Assembly: GCF_900177625.1 (NCBI RefSeq)
Contig: NZ_FXAU01000001.1
Location: 1-64,000, forward strand
DNA length: 64,000 nt
Source of the DNA: Sphingobacterium psychroaquaticum
GTDB lineage: Bacteria > Bacteroidota > Bacteroidia > Sphingobacteriales > Sphingobacteriaceae
Reading direction: 5' to 3'
Part shown: one piece after another, positions 17,142 through 26,211 of the stretch
Position numbering within the stretch: position 1 is the stretch's first letter
Layout: the number at the start of each line of letters is the position of its first letter
Made by a program: the position numbers and the translations under genes
The notes under the pieces: model-generated
The model's input: only the letters and a program-made list of their open reading frames with translations
What the model was told of the DNA's origin: nothing
The model's database searches: none

Positions 17142-18224
17142 ATGGAAACATCGGCACTTTTAAAAAAGTTGGCAAAGAACAGTGATGACCTTTGTGTCAC
17201 TATTTCATTAAATACACATCGTACACATCCCGATAGTCAAAAAGATAGTATCACGCTAAAGAATTTTGTGAGCGAGGCGAAGGAACGGATTTTGGCGAAG
17301 CACGAAAAACGAGAGGTCGCCAATATTTTGGATCAGCTGGACCTGGTGCAGGACAAGATTGATGTGCGAGAGAACCTAAAGAGTCTGCATGTTTTTATTT
17401 CCGAAAATACGAGTGAAATTTTTCGTTCCGACTGGGCTACGAACCAAGAGGGTGTCCATGTATCTCGATCATTTGCCGTGCGACCTTTGGTCAAACAGTT
17501 AAGTCGCAAGGTACGTTACCGCATTATGGTGTTGTCGCAAAGTGGCGTAAGTTTGTACGACGCTCAAAATGGAGCAATCTTAAAGGAAGTAAAAGATCAT
17601 GGTTTCCCATTTGGGGAGAACCGATTTTACAATACTTTTCCAGATAGGAGCAGCGATGCGGGGCACTTGGATGACCTGTTACGCGAGTTCTTAAATCGTA
17701 TAGATAAGGCATTGAACTCCGTGTATAACAGCAGCGAGAAAGTGCCAACGGTCGTTATCTGCGTGGAAGATAACTACAGTCATTTATTACAGGTTGCTGA
17801 TAATCCGAGCATCTACTGGGGGTATTCAGCGATTGACTATAACAATGTGGCGGAGCATCAAATTGTTGGCCAAGCCTGGGATTTTGTCAATGAACAACTG
17901 GATAACCAAGATGAAAAGGTTGTTTCCGAATTGCGTGAAGCGGTGGGTCAAGGAAAAGTGATCACAGACTTGCAGGAAATTTATCAAGCATCCGTAGATG
18001 GTCGTGGCGAATTGTTAGTGATTCAAGAGGACTTTATTCAGCCCGCTTCCTTGGACGGTAACCGAGGTCTCAATTTGGAAGATTCTGGTGAAGGGGTTGG
18101 GGTATTTGATGATATTACCAGCGTTATCGCGTTTGAAGTATTGGAAAAAGGAGGGGAGTGTTACTTCGCGAAATCTATTGACGATACGGATTTAAGTCCT
18201 ATAGCACTAAAGGTTAGGTATTAG
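17142..18224 (+). CDS. baeRF-like protein (eRF1-related)
   Basis: 360-residue cytosolic protein resembling the bacterial archaeo-eukaryotic release factor families (baeRF3/baeRF7 group), distant relatives of eRF1 and Pelota. Visible features: an N-terminal strand with VTISLNTHRTHPDS near residue 19, a central region with YRIMVLSQSGVSLYD near 127, and a C-terminal alpha/beta domain with DGRGELLVIQEDF near 287. No GGQ motif is seen, in keeping with many baeRF members. Predicted roles of the family in ribosome rescue or RNA work are inferences from the literature. Single gene, divergent from queE. Confidence 0.65.
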   Translation: METSALLKKLAKNSDDLCVTISLNTHRTHPDSQKDSITLKNFVSEAKERILAKHEKREVANILDQLDLVQDKIDVRENLKSLHVFISENTSEIFRSDWATNQEGVHVSRSFAVRPLVKQLSRKVRYRIMVLSQSGVSLYDAQNGAILKEVKDHGFPFGENRFYNTFPDRSSDAGHLDDLLREFLNRIDKALNSVYNSSEKVPTVVICVEDNYSHLLQVADNPSIYWGYSAIDYNNVAEHQIVGQAWDFVNEQLDNQDEKVVSELREAVGQGKVITDLQEIYQASVDGRGELLVIQEDFIQPASLDGNRGLNLEDSGEGVGVFDDITSVIAFEVLEKGGECYFAKSIDDTDLSPIALKVRY

Positions 18225-18518
18225 TTTAGGAGTTGGTAGATCGAAGTTGGTCGTTGATAGATCGTAGTTTGTAGTGGGGAGAGAGTTGTCCGTAGTTGGT
18301 AGAGCCGCAAGATTTAGTTGCGCTGTGCTCTTCGGGGTTCGTGACGAATTGTTGGTCGTTCATAATTGGTGGATGGTAATTAAAAGACCCTCGTTCTTAG
18401 ATGTCTCCGAAGTCGACATGACGAAAGAAAGAACTTAGCCCTCACTCTGACTTCGGAAGTGTCTATCCGCTTGCTCGTTTTTGCATCTCGATGTTTCTAC
18501 TGGCTTAACAAGACTTAA
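18225..18518. other. Intergenic region with GTAGTTGGT-type low-complexity DNA
   Basis: About 290 bp without a credible gene. The first 75 bp contain loosely repeated words such as AGTTGGTAG, AGTTGGTCG and ATCGTAGTTTG. A similar tract in the opposite orientation lies at about 26165-26215. The rest shows nothing recognisable. Confidence 0.5.
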
Positions 18519-18559
18519 ATAAAAAAAGGTGGGTTTTTCATAAACCCACCTTTTTTTAT
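18519..18559. terminator. Bidirectional terminator at the lon 3' end
   Basis: A perfect stem of at least 16 bp (AAAAAAAGGTGGGTTT 18521-18536 with its complement 18542-18557) around the loop TTCAT. A and T runs on either side make it work in both directions. The lon stop codon (18556-18558) lies within the stem. Confidence 0.9.
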
Positions 18560-21021
18560 GCTGTTATAAATCTATCGAGATCTTTTGCATTCTTTACTTT
18601 ACTTTTCAAGAGTGCTAAGTCAATAACTTCAGACATCTTCGTTACGTAATGGAATTTGAGATCCTTTACATAATCTTCTTTGATTTCTAAGATATCCTTT
18701 TCATTGGCTTTGCTTAAGATAATCTCTTTTATATTCGCTCTTTTCGCCGCCAAGATTTTCTCTTTGATTCCACCTACCGGAAGAACACGGCCACGCAGCG
18801 TAATCTCGCCTGTCATCGCTAACTTTTCCTTTACCTTCCTTTGGGTGAAGAGCGAGGTAAGTGCCGTAAGCATGGTAATACCTGCTGAAGGACCGTCCTT
18901 TGGTGTTGCTCCTGCTGGCACGTGAATGTTAACATCCCAGTGGTCAAAGATCTTGTAGTTAATACCAAACTCTTCAGCATGTGCGCGCAAGTAAGCCATC
19001 GCAATTGCCGCCGATTCTTTCATGACATCTCCCAAGTTACCTGTTAGGCTTAATTTACCTTTACCCGGGCTAAGGCTTGATTCTATGAAGAGGATATCGC
19101 CACCGACCGAGGTCCACGCTAAACCGGTTACAACACCAGCAATCTCGTTGTCTTCATATAGGTCTTTATCGAATATCGGAGCACCCAAGATATCTTCGAT
19201 CAATGGGGCATCTACCTTTGGATTGTATGGTTTTTCCATCACGATACGGGTGGCAACACCACGCACGACTGAACCAATTTTTTTCTCCAATCCACGGACA
19301 CCTGATTCACGGGTATATTCTTCGATTATTTTTTCAATAACCTTATTGTTCAACATTACTTCTTTCTTCCCAACGCCATGGATCTCCAATTGCTTTGGCA
19401 AAAGGTGTTTCTTAGCGATTTCGATCTTCTCTTCAATGGTATATCCATTTACCTCAATGATTTCCATACGATCGAGTAAAGCCGGTTGGATGGTGTTCAA
19501 GGAGTTGGCCGTTGCGATAAAAAGAACTTTTGACAAATCGTACTCCATTTCCACGTAGTGGTCATAGAAGTGTGTGTTTTGTTCTGGATCCAATACCTCA
19601 AGTAATGCCGATGAAGGGTCACCTTTAAAGTCAGAACCTATTTTATCAATCTCATCCAATACAAAAACAGGATTAGAAGCAGCCGCTTTTTTCAGTGACT
19701 GTATAATGCGTCCTGGCATGGCGCCAATATAGGTTTTACGGTGACCGCGGATCTCTGCTTCATCGCGTACACCACCCAGTGCCATACGTGTATATTTACG
19801 TCCTAATGCCCGTGCAATAGATTTACCAAGCGATGTTTTACCCACACCTGGAGGCCCTACTAAACACAGGATAGGGGCTTTCATGTCATTCTTTAGCTTC
19901 AATACTGCAAGGTACTCCACAATACGCTGCTTTACTTTCTCCAGCCCATAGTGATCCTTATCCAAAACTTTAACGGCTCTGTTGAGGTCGAAATTGTCTT
20001 TGGTATATTCCCCCCAAGGTAAATCCAATAATACCTCCAGGTAGTTGATCTGTACCGAATAGTCTGCCGCCGCGGGATTGATGCGTGCTAGTTTCTCCAG
20101 CTCTTTTTCAAAATGCTTTTGTACATCTTTCGACCATTTTTTTGTTTTGGCACGTTTTTCCAGATCTTGAATCTCTAGATCGGGTGTGTTGCCACCTAAT
20201 TCTTCTTGGATAGTTTTCAGCTGTTGATTTAAAAAATAATCACGTTGCTGTTTGTCCAGGTCGATACGTACTTTATTTTGAATCTGATTTTTGAGCTCCA
20301 GCATCTGGATTTCTGTGGTCAGATGCTCCAATAAGTTTTTAGCACGTTTAACAAAATCTTTGGTCTCCAGGAGCTGTTGTTTTTGATCTGTTTCTAACGA
20401 TAAATTCGAAGAAATAAAGTTGACCAAGAACGTCGGGCTCTCAATATTTTTGATTGCTAATCCTGCTTCACTAGGCAGGTTAGGGGATAGCTGAATAATT
20501 TGTAAAGCTAATTCACGAATGGAAGAGATTAAGGCTTTGAATTCCTTACTCGATACTTTCGGTTTGTCTTCTTGAACGCGCTCCACCTTTGCTTTTAGGT
20601 AAGGTGTCGTTGCGACCATCTCCGTGATTTTAAAACGTTGCTTTCCTTGGATAATCACAGTTGTGTTTCCATCGGGCATTTGCAACACCTTGATGATATG
20701 TGCCACGGTACCAATTTTATGGAGTTGCTCCAAGGTTGGTTCTTCAATGTTCATATCCTTCTGCGAAACAACGCCGATGGTTTTATCACCTTTGTACGCC
20801 TCTTTAACAAGTTTTATGGATTTGTCCCTTCCAACGGTGATTGGAATAACAACACCGGGGAAAAGGACGGTATTACGAAGGGGGAGTATGGGTAATATTT
20901 CGGGGATATCAGCTTTGCTCATTTCTTCCTCATCCTGTGAACTTAACAGCGGAAAAAATTCCGTGTCTTCATTAATGACAGAAAGTACTTGGTTGATATC
21001 GAATGTGTCGTTTTTGTTCAT
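18556..21021 (-). CDS. lon: Lon ATP-dependent protease
   Basis: 821-residue cytosolic AAA+ serine protease that degrades misfolded and some regulatory proteins. Order: N-terminal LON substrate domain (about 40-245, starting [16 protein letters not shown]), coiled-coil, AAA+ module with Walker [14 protein letters not shown] near 390 and Walker [12 protein letters not shown] near 455, then the protease domain with DGPSAGITM (catalytic Ser near 712) and the catalytic Lys in KEKILAAKR near 755. Full length for the family. Single gene with a 3' terminator; the upstream 300 bp is shared with a divergent TPR gene. Confidence 0.97.
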   Translation of the reverse strand: MNKNDTFDINQVLSVINEDTEFFPLLSSQDEEEMSKADIPEILPILPLRNTVLFPGVVIPITVGRDKSIKLVKEAYKGDKTIGVVSQKDMNIEEPTLEQLHKIGTVAHIIKVLQMPDGNTTVIIQGKQRFKITEMVATTPYLKAKVERVQEDKPKVSSKEFKALISSIRELALQIIQLSPNLPSEAGLAIKNIESPTFLVNFISSNLSLETDQKQQLLETKDFVKRAKNLLEHLTTEIQMLELKNQIQNKVRIDLDKQQRDYFLNQQLKTIQEELGGNTPDLEIQDLEKRAKTKKWSKDVQKHFEKELEKLARINPAAADYSVQINYLEVLLDLPWGEYTKDNFDLNRAVKVLDKDHYGLEKVKQRIVEYLAVLKLKNDMKAPILCLVGPPGVGKTSLGKSIARALGRKYTRMALGGVRDEAEIRGHRKTYIGAMPGRIIQSLKKAAASNPVFVLDEIDKIGSDFKGDPSSALLEVLDPEQNTHFYDHYVEMEYDLSKVLFIATANSLNTIQPALLDRMEIIEVNGYTIEEKIEIAKKHLLPKQLEIHGVGKKEVMLNNKVIEKIIEEYTRESGVRGLEKKIGSVVRGVATRIVMEKPYNPKVDAPLIEDILGAPIFDKDLYEDNEIAGVVTGLAWTSVGGDILFIESSLSPGKGKLSLTGNLGDVMKESAAIAMAYLRAHAEEFGINYKIFDHWDVNIHVPAGATPKDGPSAGITMLTALTSLFTQRKVKEKLAMTGEITLRGRVLPVGGIKEKILAAKRANIKEIILSKANEKDILEIKEDYVKDLKFHYVTKMSEVIDLALLKSKVKNAKDLDRFITA

Positions 21022-21320
21022 ATATATGTGCCTTCACCCGACAAGATGTCAGATTTATAGATAATTTTTATGTTAATGAATTATTTATCCTATAATTGCA
21101 AGAGAGATGCCAACTTTTAAAAAGAACGGTATTTGTATAGTTATATGTAATAATCTGTTATATCGGCAGGGTTATTGGATAACAATATGACAACATGTGT
21201 CGTTATAAATGTTGAAATGTTTATAACTTCGCTTTGGAGGCTTCCGTGAATAATCGGAGCTTTATGGAGAGTAGTCATATCGAAGAAAAACAATTAAAAA
21301 GAGTATAAAAGAAAGGATTT
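21022..21320. promoter_or_regulatory. lon/TPR divergent regulatory region with inverted repeat
   Basis: About 300 bp between divergent genes. The clearest structure is GTTATAAA (21202-21209) with TTTATAAC (21220-21227), a perfect 8-bp inverted repeat with a 10-bp centre, about 95 bp before the TPR gene. A TAAATCTG near-match to a -7 box lies on the minus strand close to lon. No heat-shock operator of the CIRCE type is seen. Confidence 0.45.
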
Positions 21321-21986
21321 ATGAAACGTATTTTTTTAAGTAACCAATGGAAAGCTGTGAAGTTAGGTTTGGCTTCAGCAGCCCTTGCTTTGTTTGCCTT
21401 AACAGCACAAGCGCAAGAGCAACATAGTAATGCTAATGTCCGTTTAGGCCAAAAGGCTCTTCTTGATGGAGACTTTAAATCGGCTGCGGCGCACTTGGAA
21501 AAGGCCCTGCCAACAGAGGCTAAAGATCCTGATGTTCAGTATTTGTTGGGCTATTCACAATTTCAAAATGGCGATTTCAACAAAGCTGTTGAAACGTTCA
21601 AAAAAGTTATTGCATTAGATAGTAAAAATACGTCAGCTTACTATTATAAAGCTAAAGCTAATAATACATTAGCAGTAGCGAATGATAGTAAATTGGCTAA
21701 CGCGGCGAAAGAGCAATTATTGAAGTCTGCGATCGAAGACTACACGAAAGCTATTGCTATTTCGGCGAACGATGCTAAATTTTACCAAAACAGAGCGGTA
21801 GCTTACCGTGATCTAGGTATCTTGGTAGGAACAGCTGGAACTCCAAATTACAATAAAGCGGCAGCTACAGATGCATACAACAAAGCGGTAGCAGATTACG
21901 AAAAAGTATTGACTTACGATTCTTCTCGTAAGGATATCCAAACAGAAGTTAAGAAAGCGAAAGTATATCGCGATAACTTAAAGTAA
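21321..21986 (+). CDS. Secreted TPR protein
   Basis: 221-residue exported protein with a signal peptide ending near residue 31 (LTAQAQ). It has tetratricopeptide repeats from about 37 to 215; the consensus is clearest at DVQYLLGYSQFQNGDFNKAVETF and the following helices. A low-complexity helix with TAGTPNYNKAAATDAYNKA precedes the last repeat. TPR proteins scaffold other proteins, probably in the periplasm here; no partner is visible. Single gene with a perfect terminator. Confidence 0.8.
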   Translation: MKRIFLSNQWKAVKLGLASAALALFALTAQAQEQHSNANVRLGQKALLDGDFKSAAAHLEKALPTEAKDPDVQYLLGYSQFQNGDFNKAVETFKKVIALDSKNTSAYYYKAKANNTLAVANDSKLANAAKEQLLKSAIEDYTKAIAISANDAKFYQNRAVAYRDLGILVGTAGTPNYNKAAATDAYNKAVADYEKVLTYDSSRKDIQTEVKKAKVYRDNLK

Positions 21987-21993
21987 GGGACAT

Positions 21994-22027
21994 AAAAAAG
22001 CGGGATCTAGTAAGATCCCGCTTTTTT
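21994..22027. terminator. Terminator between TPR gene and arginase-family gene
   Basis: 14-bp perfect stem AAAAAAGCGGGATC (21994-22007) with GATCCCGCTTTTTT (22014-22027), loop TAGTAA. The A and T flanks allow use from both sides. Confidence 0.9.
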
Positions 22028-22045
22028 TATAAAGTAGATTGAACA

Positions 22046-23125
22046 CTAGAACACAATACGTTCCCCTACGTTCAAGCCATTATTTTTTGCAAATGCACCA
22101 CAAAGGTGGAACAATAATCGAGCACCCACATTGCCATCCCATTCATCGGTTTCACCTGGGGCCACTTCGACTAAATCCACACCGATAATTTCCCGATCGG
22201 AAGCTGCTAATTTATTCAGCATGTACGTCACTTGTTCATAGGATAAACCACCTGGAACCGGTGTTCCTGTATTTGGACAGTACCAACGGTATAACGCATC
22301 GATATCAAAACTGATCGCTACTTTTTTCGGCAAAAGACCAATCATTTCATCCACCTGTTGCCGCCATGTTTTTCCTTCAAATTGCGCTGTTTTTAGATCA
22401 GCATCCGTAAATACTTTTACTTTATCCGAGGCACGAACGACATCTACTTCCTGCTCACAGAAGTCACGAATTCCGACCTGCAACAGGTTTGTAATCTGTG
22501 GTAACTGTATAGCATTGTACATAATTGAGGCATGTGAAAAGGTAAACCCTTCATAAGCGATGCGCAAGTCCATGTGTGCATCAAAATGAAGAATACCAAA
22601 GCTATCGTGCTGTTCAGCTAGTGCCTGATAGTAGCCGTATGGTGTAGAGTGATCGCCACCCAATAAAACCACTTTCTTGCCTTGAGATGCCCAGTAAAGT
22701 ACGCGTTCTTTCAACTCTGCATTTAGCTGTGCTGAAGCGGCATTAATTTTATCTAGATCAGCTTGTAAGTTGGGATGGTCGGCAATATCTTCGCCTTCTT
22801 CTAAGGCTGCGATAATGGGCTGCGCCAAAGCTTTATATTTTTCACTATTTGTCTTCCACGATGCAGGTGCCTCATCCATGAACATACCAAGCTTCCACAA
22901 TTCAGGGAACTCTTGGTGCAGAAGGTCTACTTGGAAAGATGCATCCATAACGGCATCCGGCCCATCAGCCGCACCTGCTCCATAGCTAACAGTTACTTCC
23001 CACGGCACAGGAATAATAATGAATTCACTTTCTTCCGCTGTAAAAGGCAGACCAAAAATACTTGCATCCGCTAAACCCGGTTGTGAAGGGTCAAAATTTG
23101 CTATTTTCTGTTCTTTTGTCGACAT
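22046..23125 (-). CDS. Arginase-family hydrolase (formimidoylglutamase/agmatinase type)
   Basis: 359-residue cytosolic metallohydrolase of the ureohydrolase family. Metal-binding motifs in order: VLLGGDHSTPYGYY near residue 150, LHFDAHMDLR near 175, and ISFDIDALYRW near 260. The family uses two Mn(II) ions to split guanidino or formimino groups. Closest in layout to the Bacteroidota proteins called formimidoylglutamase (histidine breakdown), but no hut gene is nearby, so agmatinase-like activity remains possible. A TATCTTTG -7 box lies upstream at 23152-23159 (minus strand). Confidence 0.85.
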   Translation of the reverse strand: MSTKEQKIANFDPSQPGLADASIFGLPFTAEESEFIIIPVPWEVTVSYGAGAADGPDAVMDASFQVDLLHQEFPELWKLGMFMDEAPASWKTNSEKYKALAQPIIAALEEGEDIADHPNLQADLDKINAASAQLNAELKERVLYWASQGKKVVLLGGDHSTPYGYYQALAEQHDSFGILHFDAHMDLRIAYEGFTFSHASIMYNAIQLPQITNLLQVGIRDFCEQEVDVVRASDKVKVFTDADLKTAQFEGKTWRQQVDEMIGLLPKKVAISFDIDALYRWYCPNTGTPVPGGLSYEQVTYMLNKLAASDREIIGVDLVEVAPGETDEWDGNVGARLLFHLCGAFAKNNGLNVGERIVF

Positions 23126-23151
23126 ATTCTCTATTGCGTAATTTCAAAAGG

Positions 23152-23159
23152 CAAAGATA
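23152..23159 (-). promoter_or_regulatory. -7 box of the arginase-family gene
   Basis: TATCTTTG on the minus strand, an exact TAnnTTTG match 26 bp before the start codon. No convincing -33 TTG at 19-21 bp. Confidence 0.45.
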
Positions 23160-23192
23160 AGAAGAACGTATAACATTCATTTAGCTTGTATA

Positions 23193-24122
23193 CTATTTCT
23201 TGTACTTGTCGTGCAGCCCTTTGCCTTGTAAGACCAGAGGGATTATTTTTTCGATCCGTGTAATCTTCGTTTTCTCTTGTTTGGCATCGGCGATATATTC
23301 CATGTATTCACGCTGCTTGCCTGGCGTTAGTTTGGTGAAGGCAGCGTCTAATTTCGTGTCGTTTGCTAGCGTTTCTTTAAGGATGCCATCCAGCGTAAGG
23401 GGCGTTGATTTTTCTGCTTTGAGCTCCTTGCCGTCGATTACCGTTTGAATAGCTTCTTCTATGTATGATTTAACGAGTTTCGGATCAATATCGTCAGCCG
23501 AAGTAAAACGCCACTGGCGCAGCGATTTTGTTTTTCCTTCCGAAGCGGAAACTAAAACCTGTTGTGGATCGCTGAGGAATACACCGTTGTGAAACCATAT
23601 TGCGAAGTGATTTTTGAAACCTGAAAAAGCGACGACATTCTTTCCTTGATAGGTGTATATATCGCCACCCCATTTAAACTCCTTGGTGAGCGGAAGTTCA
23701 TGGATTATTTGTGCGACCTTTTCTGTCGCTTCCGCCCATTGGCTGTTGTATTTTTTCCAATCGGGAGCTTCTTTATCGTGTAGGCGATCTATGTTGTAGT
23801 GGACGATGTCCTGGATCAATTTTTTAGGAAGTGGCTTATCCAACGGTAACTGAATAGCACCTTTTGAAGTTTTGTAGGCCGTCAATTGATCCGCGAAATG
23901 GACAATAGCCGCTGGCCCGGGATATAAACCTAGGTGATTTTTAGACATCGCAAAATGAATCAAGTTCCCATTATATCGAAAGGTAGGCATCTGGTAATTG
24001 ATTGTTTCTGTTGCTTCCGGTGCTGCGCTTGCTATTATTTCCCTAAGCGTAATAAGGAGCTCTTTTTTCTCCCCATCGAAAAGTGAAATATAATCGGCTA
24101 TGGTGGTAAATGAGTTCGACAT
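23193..24122 (-). CDS. DUF1801 plus YdeI/OmpD-associated fusion protein
   Basis: 309-residue cytosolic protein made of two or three small domains. Residues 1 to about 112 form a DUF1801/YdhG-type domain (ETINYQMPTFRYNGNLIHFA, GLYPGPAAI). Residues about 120-205 form a second DUF1801-like domain (KWGGDIYTYQGKNVVAF, HFAIWFHNGVFL). Residues about 225-309 form a YdeI-type C-terminal segment (FTKLTPGKQREYMEYIADAK, then KTKITRIEKII). The YdhG/Fra family has been linked to iron delivery, and YdeI to stress resistance. It lies 32 bp downstream of another DUF1801 gene, so an operon with the SRPBCC gene at 24626 is likely. Confidence 0.8.
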   Translation of the reverse strand: MSNSFTTIADYISLFDGEKKELLITLREIIASAAPEATETINYQMPTFRYNGNLIHFAMSKNHLGLYPGPAAIVHFADQLTAYKTSKGAIQLPLDKPLPKKLIQDIVHYNIDRLHDKEAPDWKKYNSQWAEATEKVAQIIHELPLTKEFKWGGDIYTYQGKNVVAFSGFKNHFAIWFHNGVFLSDPQQVLVSASEGKTKSLRQWRFTSADDIDPKLVKSYIEEAIQTVIDGKELKAEKSTPLTLDGILKETLANDTKLDAAFTKLTPGKQREYMEYIADAKQEKTKITRIEKIIPLVLQGKGLHDKYKK

Positions 24123-24154
24123 CTTTGGATGAAATTAAGCGTATACAGGTTTTT

Positions 24155-24583
24155 TTATTGTTTAATGCGTTGATATTTTTCACTGATATAATCCAGTGTA
24201 TATTGCATCAAATTTAACAATTGGTCTTCCTTGATATCGGCTAGTTTTTTGATATAGATACAGGCTTTGCTGATTTTGTATTTGCCCAGGTTTTCCAAAA
24301 GATGGGCTGCTTCTTCGCATCCGGTATGGACGTAAAGGGAGAACGCTGCTTTTCGCGGTGAAAAGCCTAAGATTGGTGCGTCGCCTTCGTGACCACTTGC
24401 ATATTTGTAATGATATTGTCCGAATCCAATGATGCTAGGGCCAAACATACGGGCATCTTCACCGGTTACTTGCTTCATCAGCTCGATCAAGCGATAACTA
24501 TCCGCTTTTTTCTGCTCCTCTGTAAGCTGTTCAATATAGTCGACTACAGATTGGTCTGTAAAAAATGTTTTTACTCCTGCCAT
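24155..24583 (-). CDS. DUF1801 domain protein
   Basis: 142-residue cytosolic protein with a single DUF1801 domain: RMFGPSIIGFGQYHYKYASG near residue 46, DAPILGFSPRKAAFSLYV near 73, and the C-terminal CIYIKKLADI near 107. The family is uncharacterised and frequently sits with SRPBCC or GyrI-like genes in Bacteroidota. Here it is between the double-DUF1801 fusion and the SRPBCC gene on one strand, with gaps of 32 and 42 bp. Confidence 0.85.
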   Translation of the reverse strand: MAGVKTFFTDQSVVDYIEQLTEEQKKADSYRLIELMKQVTGEDARMFGPSIIGFGQYHYKYASGHEGDAPILGFSPRKAAFSLYVHTGCEEAAHLLENLGKYKISKACIYIKKLADIKEDQLLNLMQYTLDYISEKYQRIKQ

Positions 24584-24625
24584 AATGTGACACGTAATAT
24601 AATCTTAAACTAACGGAGGATAATC

Positions 24626-25048
24626 TTAATTGTTGCCGTAGATTCGTTCTACATATGCTTTAAAATTATTCAAGATCGCTTGCCAGCCATCGCGTTGCAT
24701 CTCGATTGGGTTCGTCTGTTCTGGATCAAAAAGCACGACAATATCGGTGTGGTCGTCCTGAGCAAGAAAATTAATTTCCGCATGGCGACCGTCTCCCATC
24801 TTGTATGCAATCTTTCGGAAGGGCTCCAGCTTGGTGTATTCCCCTTCAAAATCAAACCCGAAGCGACCATCTTTAGCTTCCATCCGGTAATTGAATTTAC
24901 CACCGATGCGTAGATCATTCGTAGCAGCGGTACAATGCCAGTCATCCGAAGCATGATTCCATTGTTGAACATCCTCGGCAGAGGTGTATGCATTCCATAC
25001 GGTTTCTACCCGAACATGGATCACACTGGTTATCTTTATCTGTTCCAT
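24626..25048 (-). CDS. SRPBCC (AHSA1-type) domain protein
   Basis: 140-residue protein with the START-like fold of the AHSA1 family. It begins ITSVIHVRVETVWNAYTSAEDVQQW and ends in a long C-terminal helix (QRDGWQAILNNFKAYVERI), typical of small ligand-binding SRPBCC proteins. The ligand is unknown. The strand and 42-bp spacing suggest co-transcription with the two DUF1801 genes downstream. Confidence 0.85.
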   Translation of the reverse strand: MEQIKITSVIHVRVETVWNAYTSAEDVQQWNHASDDWHCTAATNDLRIGGKFNYRMEAKDGRFGFDFEGEYTKLEPFRKIAYKMGDGRHAEINFLAQDDHTDIVVLFDPEQTNPIEMQRDGWQAILNNFKAYVERIYGNN

Positions 25049-25126
25049 AACGTATCGTTAACTTTAAAGCAAGTTACGACAAAATTTTCGATAGATATTC
25101 TATGTTTTTTTATGGATTGGAAATTT

Positions 25127-26035
25127 TTAAAAAGATTCCGTTACGAGCTCCATATTAACCATAGCTCCAGCGGTGCTTCCTGTGGAAACAGCCAATGCGA
25201 CCGAACGCATTGGCGAGGAGTTATCGCCGCACGCATATACGCCTGGTACGCTTGTTTTCTGCATAAAATCAACCTTGATATGTCCTGCATCGGTAAGTGT
25301 GCATCCTAGAGCGTCTGCGACACCTCCTTGTTGCGTAAAAGGTATGACTGCATAGAGGGCTTGGAGGGGCATGAAAACTCCAGTATCGAGGGTGATACCA
25401 TCGATTATACCTTCCTTTTCGGATATGGAGATGATACGTTCTTCGTGGACCAAAATACCCGCTTTTGTCAGCTTCGTACGCTGCTCAGCTGTAAATTCAG
25501 CTTCTCCATTGGTGAAGAGCTGCAAGTCTTTACTTAAGTTATACACTAAACCGGCGAGATGCAGAGCACGATCTCCATGGGCTAGGATTCCTGTCTTCTG
25601 GTCTTTAAACTCATAGCCGTGGCAATAAGGGCAGTGGATTACTGTTTTACCCCACGCATTTGCCAAGCCCGGAATATCGGGAAGATTATCTTTAATACCG
25701 TTTGCAAGAATTAGTTTCTTGGCAGTGAAGGCTTCTCCCGTTGCGGTTTCTACGACAAAGAAGCTATCGACTTGGGTCACGGTATTGGCTGTTCCTTCCA
25801 CAAAGTGAACCGTATCGTATTGATGAACCTGTTCGCGTGCGCGTTGTGCAATCTCGGCCGGAGCCTTTCCATCCTGCGTTAAGAAATTGTGGGAGTGTGG
25901 GGTGAATCTATTGCAAGGCAGACCACTATCGATAATCAGTACTTGCCGGCGCGAACGCCCAAGTGACATAGCGGCGGATAGGCCCGCATAACTTCCTCCA
26001 ATAATAATGACGTCAAATGGTGCGTAAGGTATCAT
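25127..26035 (-). CDS. Thioredoxin-reductase-like FAD oxidoreductase
   Basis: 302-residue NAD(P)/FAD flavoprotein of the low-molecular-weight thioredoxin reductase family. FAD-binding loop VIIIGGSYAGLSAA is at the N-terminus, the redox motif C-P-Y-C (HCPYCHGYE) near residue 133, and the C-terminal FAD motif GVYACGDNSSP near 268. The CxxC is followed by HGYE rather than the ATCDG-type context of true TrxB, which marks a TrxB-like side family of uncertain partner. The start at 26035 (MIPYAPFD) puts the flavin loop at the usual distance; an in-frame ATG at 26059 would lie inside the promoter's -7 box. Confidence 0.85.
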   Translation of the reverse strand: MIPYAPFDVIIIGGSYAGLSAAMSLGRSRRQVLIIDSGLPCNRFTPHSHNFLTQDGKAPAEIAQRAREQVHQYDTVHFVEGTANTVTQVDSFFVVETATGEAFTAKKLILANGIKDNLPDIPGLANAWGKTVIHCPYCHGYEFKDQKTGILAHGDRALHLAGLVYNLSKDLQLFTNGEAEFTAEQRTKLTKAGILVHEERIISISEKEGIIDGITLDTGVFMPLQALYAVIPFTQQGGVADALGCTLTDAGHIKVDFMQKTSVPGVYACGDNSSPMRSVALAVSTGSTAGAMVNMELVTESF

Positions 26036-26057
26036 AGTGTTCTTAATTTGTTGAAAC

Positions 26058-26098
26058 AAAACTAAGAGGTTAAATTCTTAATCGCAACATTGTTGCGT
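26058..26098 (-). promoter_or_regulatory. Promoter and operator palindrome of the flavoprotein gene
   Basis: On the minus strand TTG (plus 26086-26088), 20 bp, TAGTTTTG (plus 26058-26065) gives a full Bacteroidota promoter. The -33 box sits inside a perfect palindrome CGCAACA-T-TGTTGCG (26084-26098), the classic position for a repressor or redox regulator. Confidence 0.7.
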
Positions 26099-26211
26099 CA
26101 TTAATCTGTCAGACTATTTAATATAAGAAGGGCGTCCTATCGACTATGGAGATATCTAGGCACGATGAACCATAATCTAGAAACTATGAACAACAAACTA
26201 CTCACCACCAA

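Noticed and set aside
26099..26211. tRNA or small RNA gene upstream of the flavoprotein gene
   Set aside because: No cloverleaf, no CCA end and no clear terminator; the 3' part is low-complexity DNA like that at 18228.
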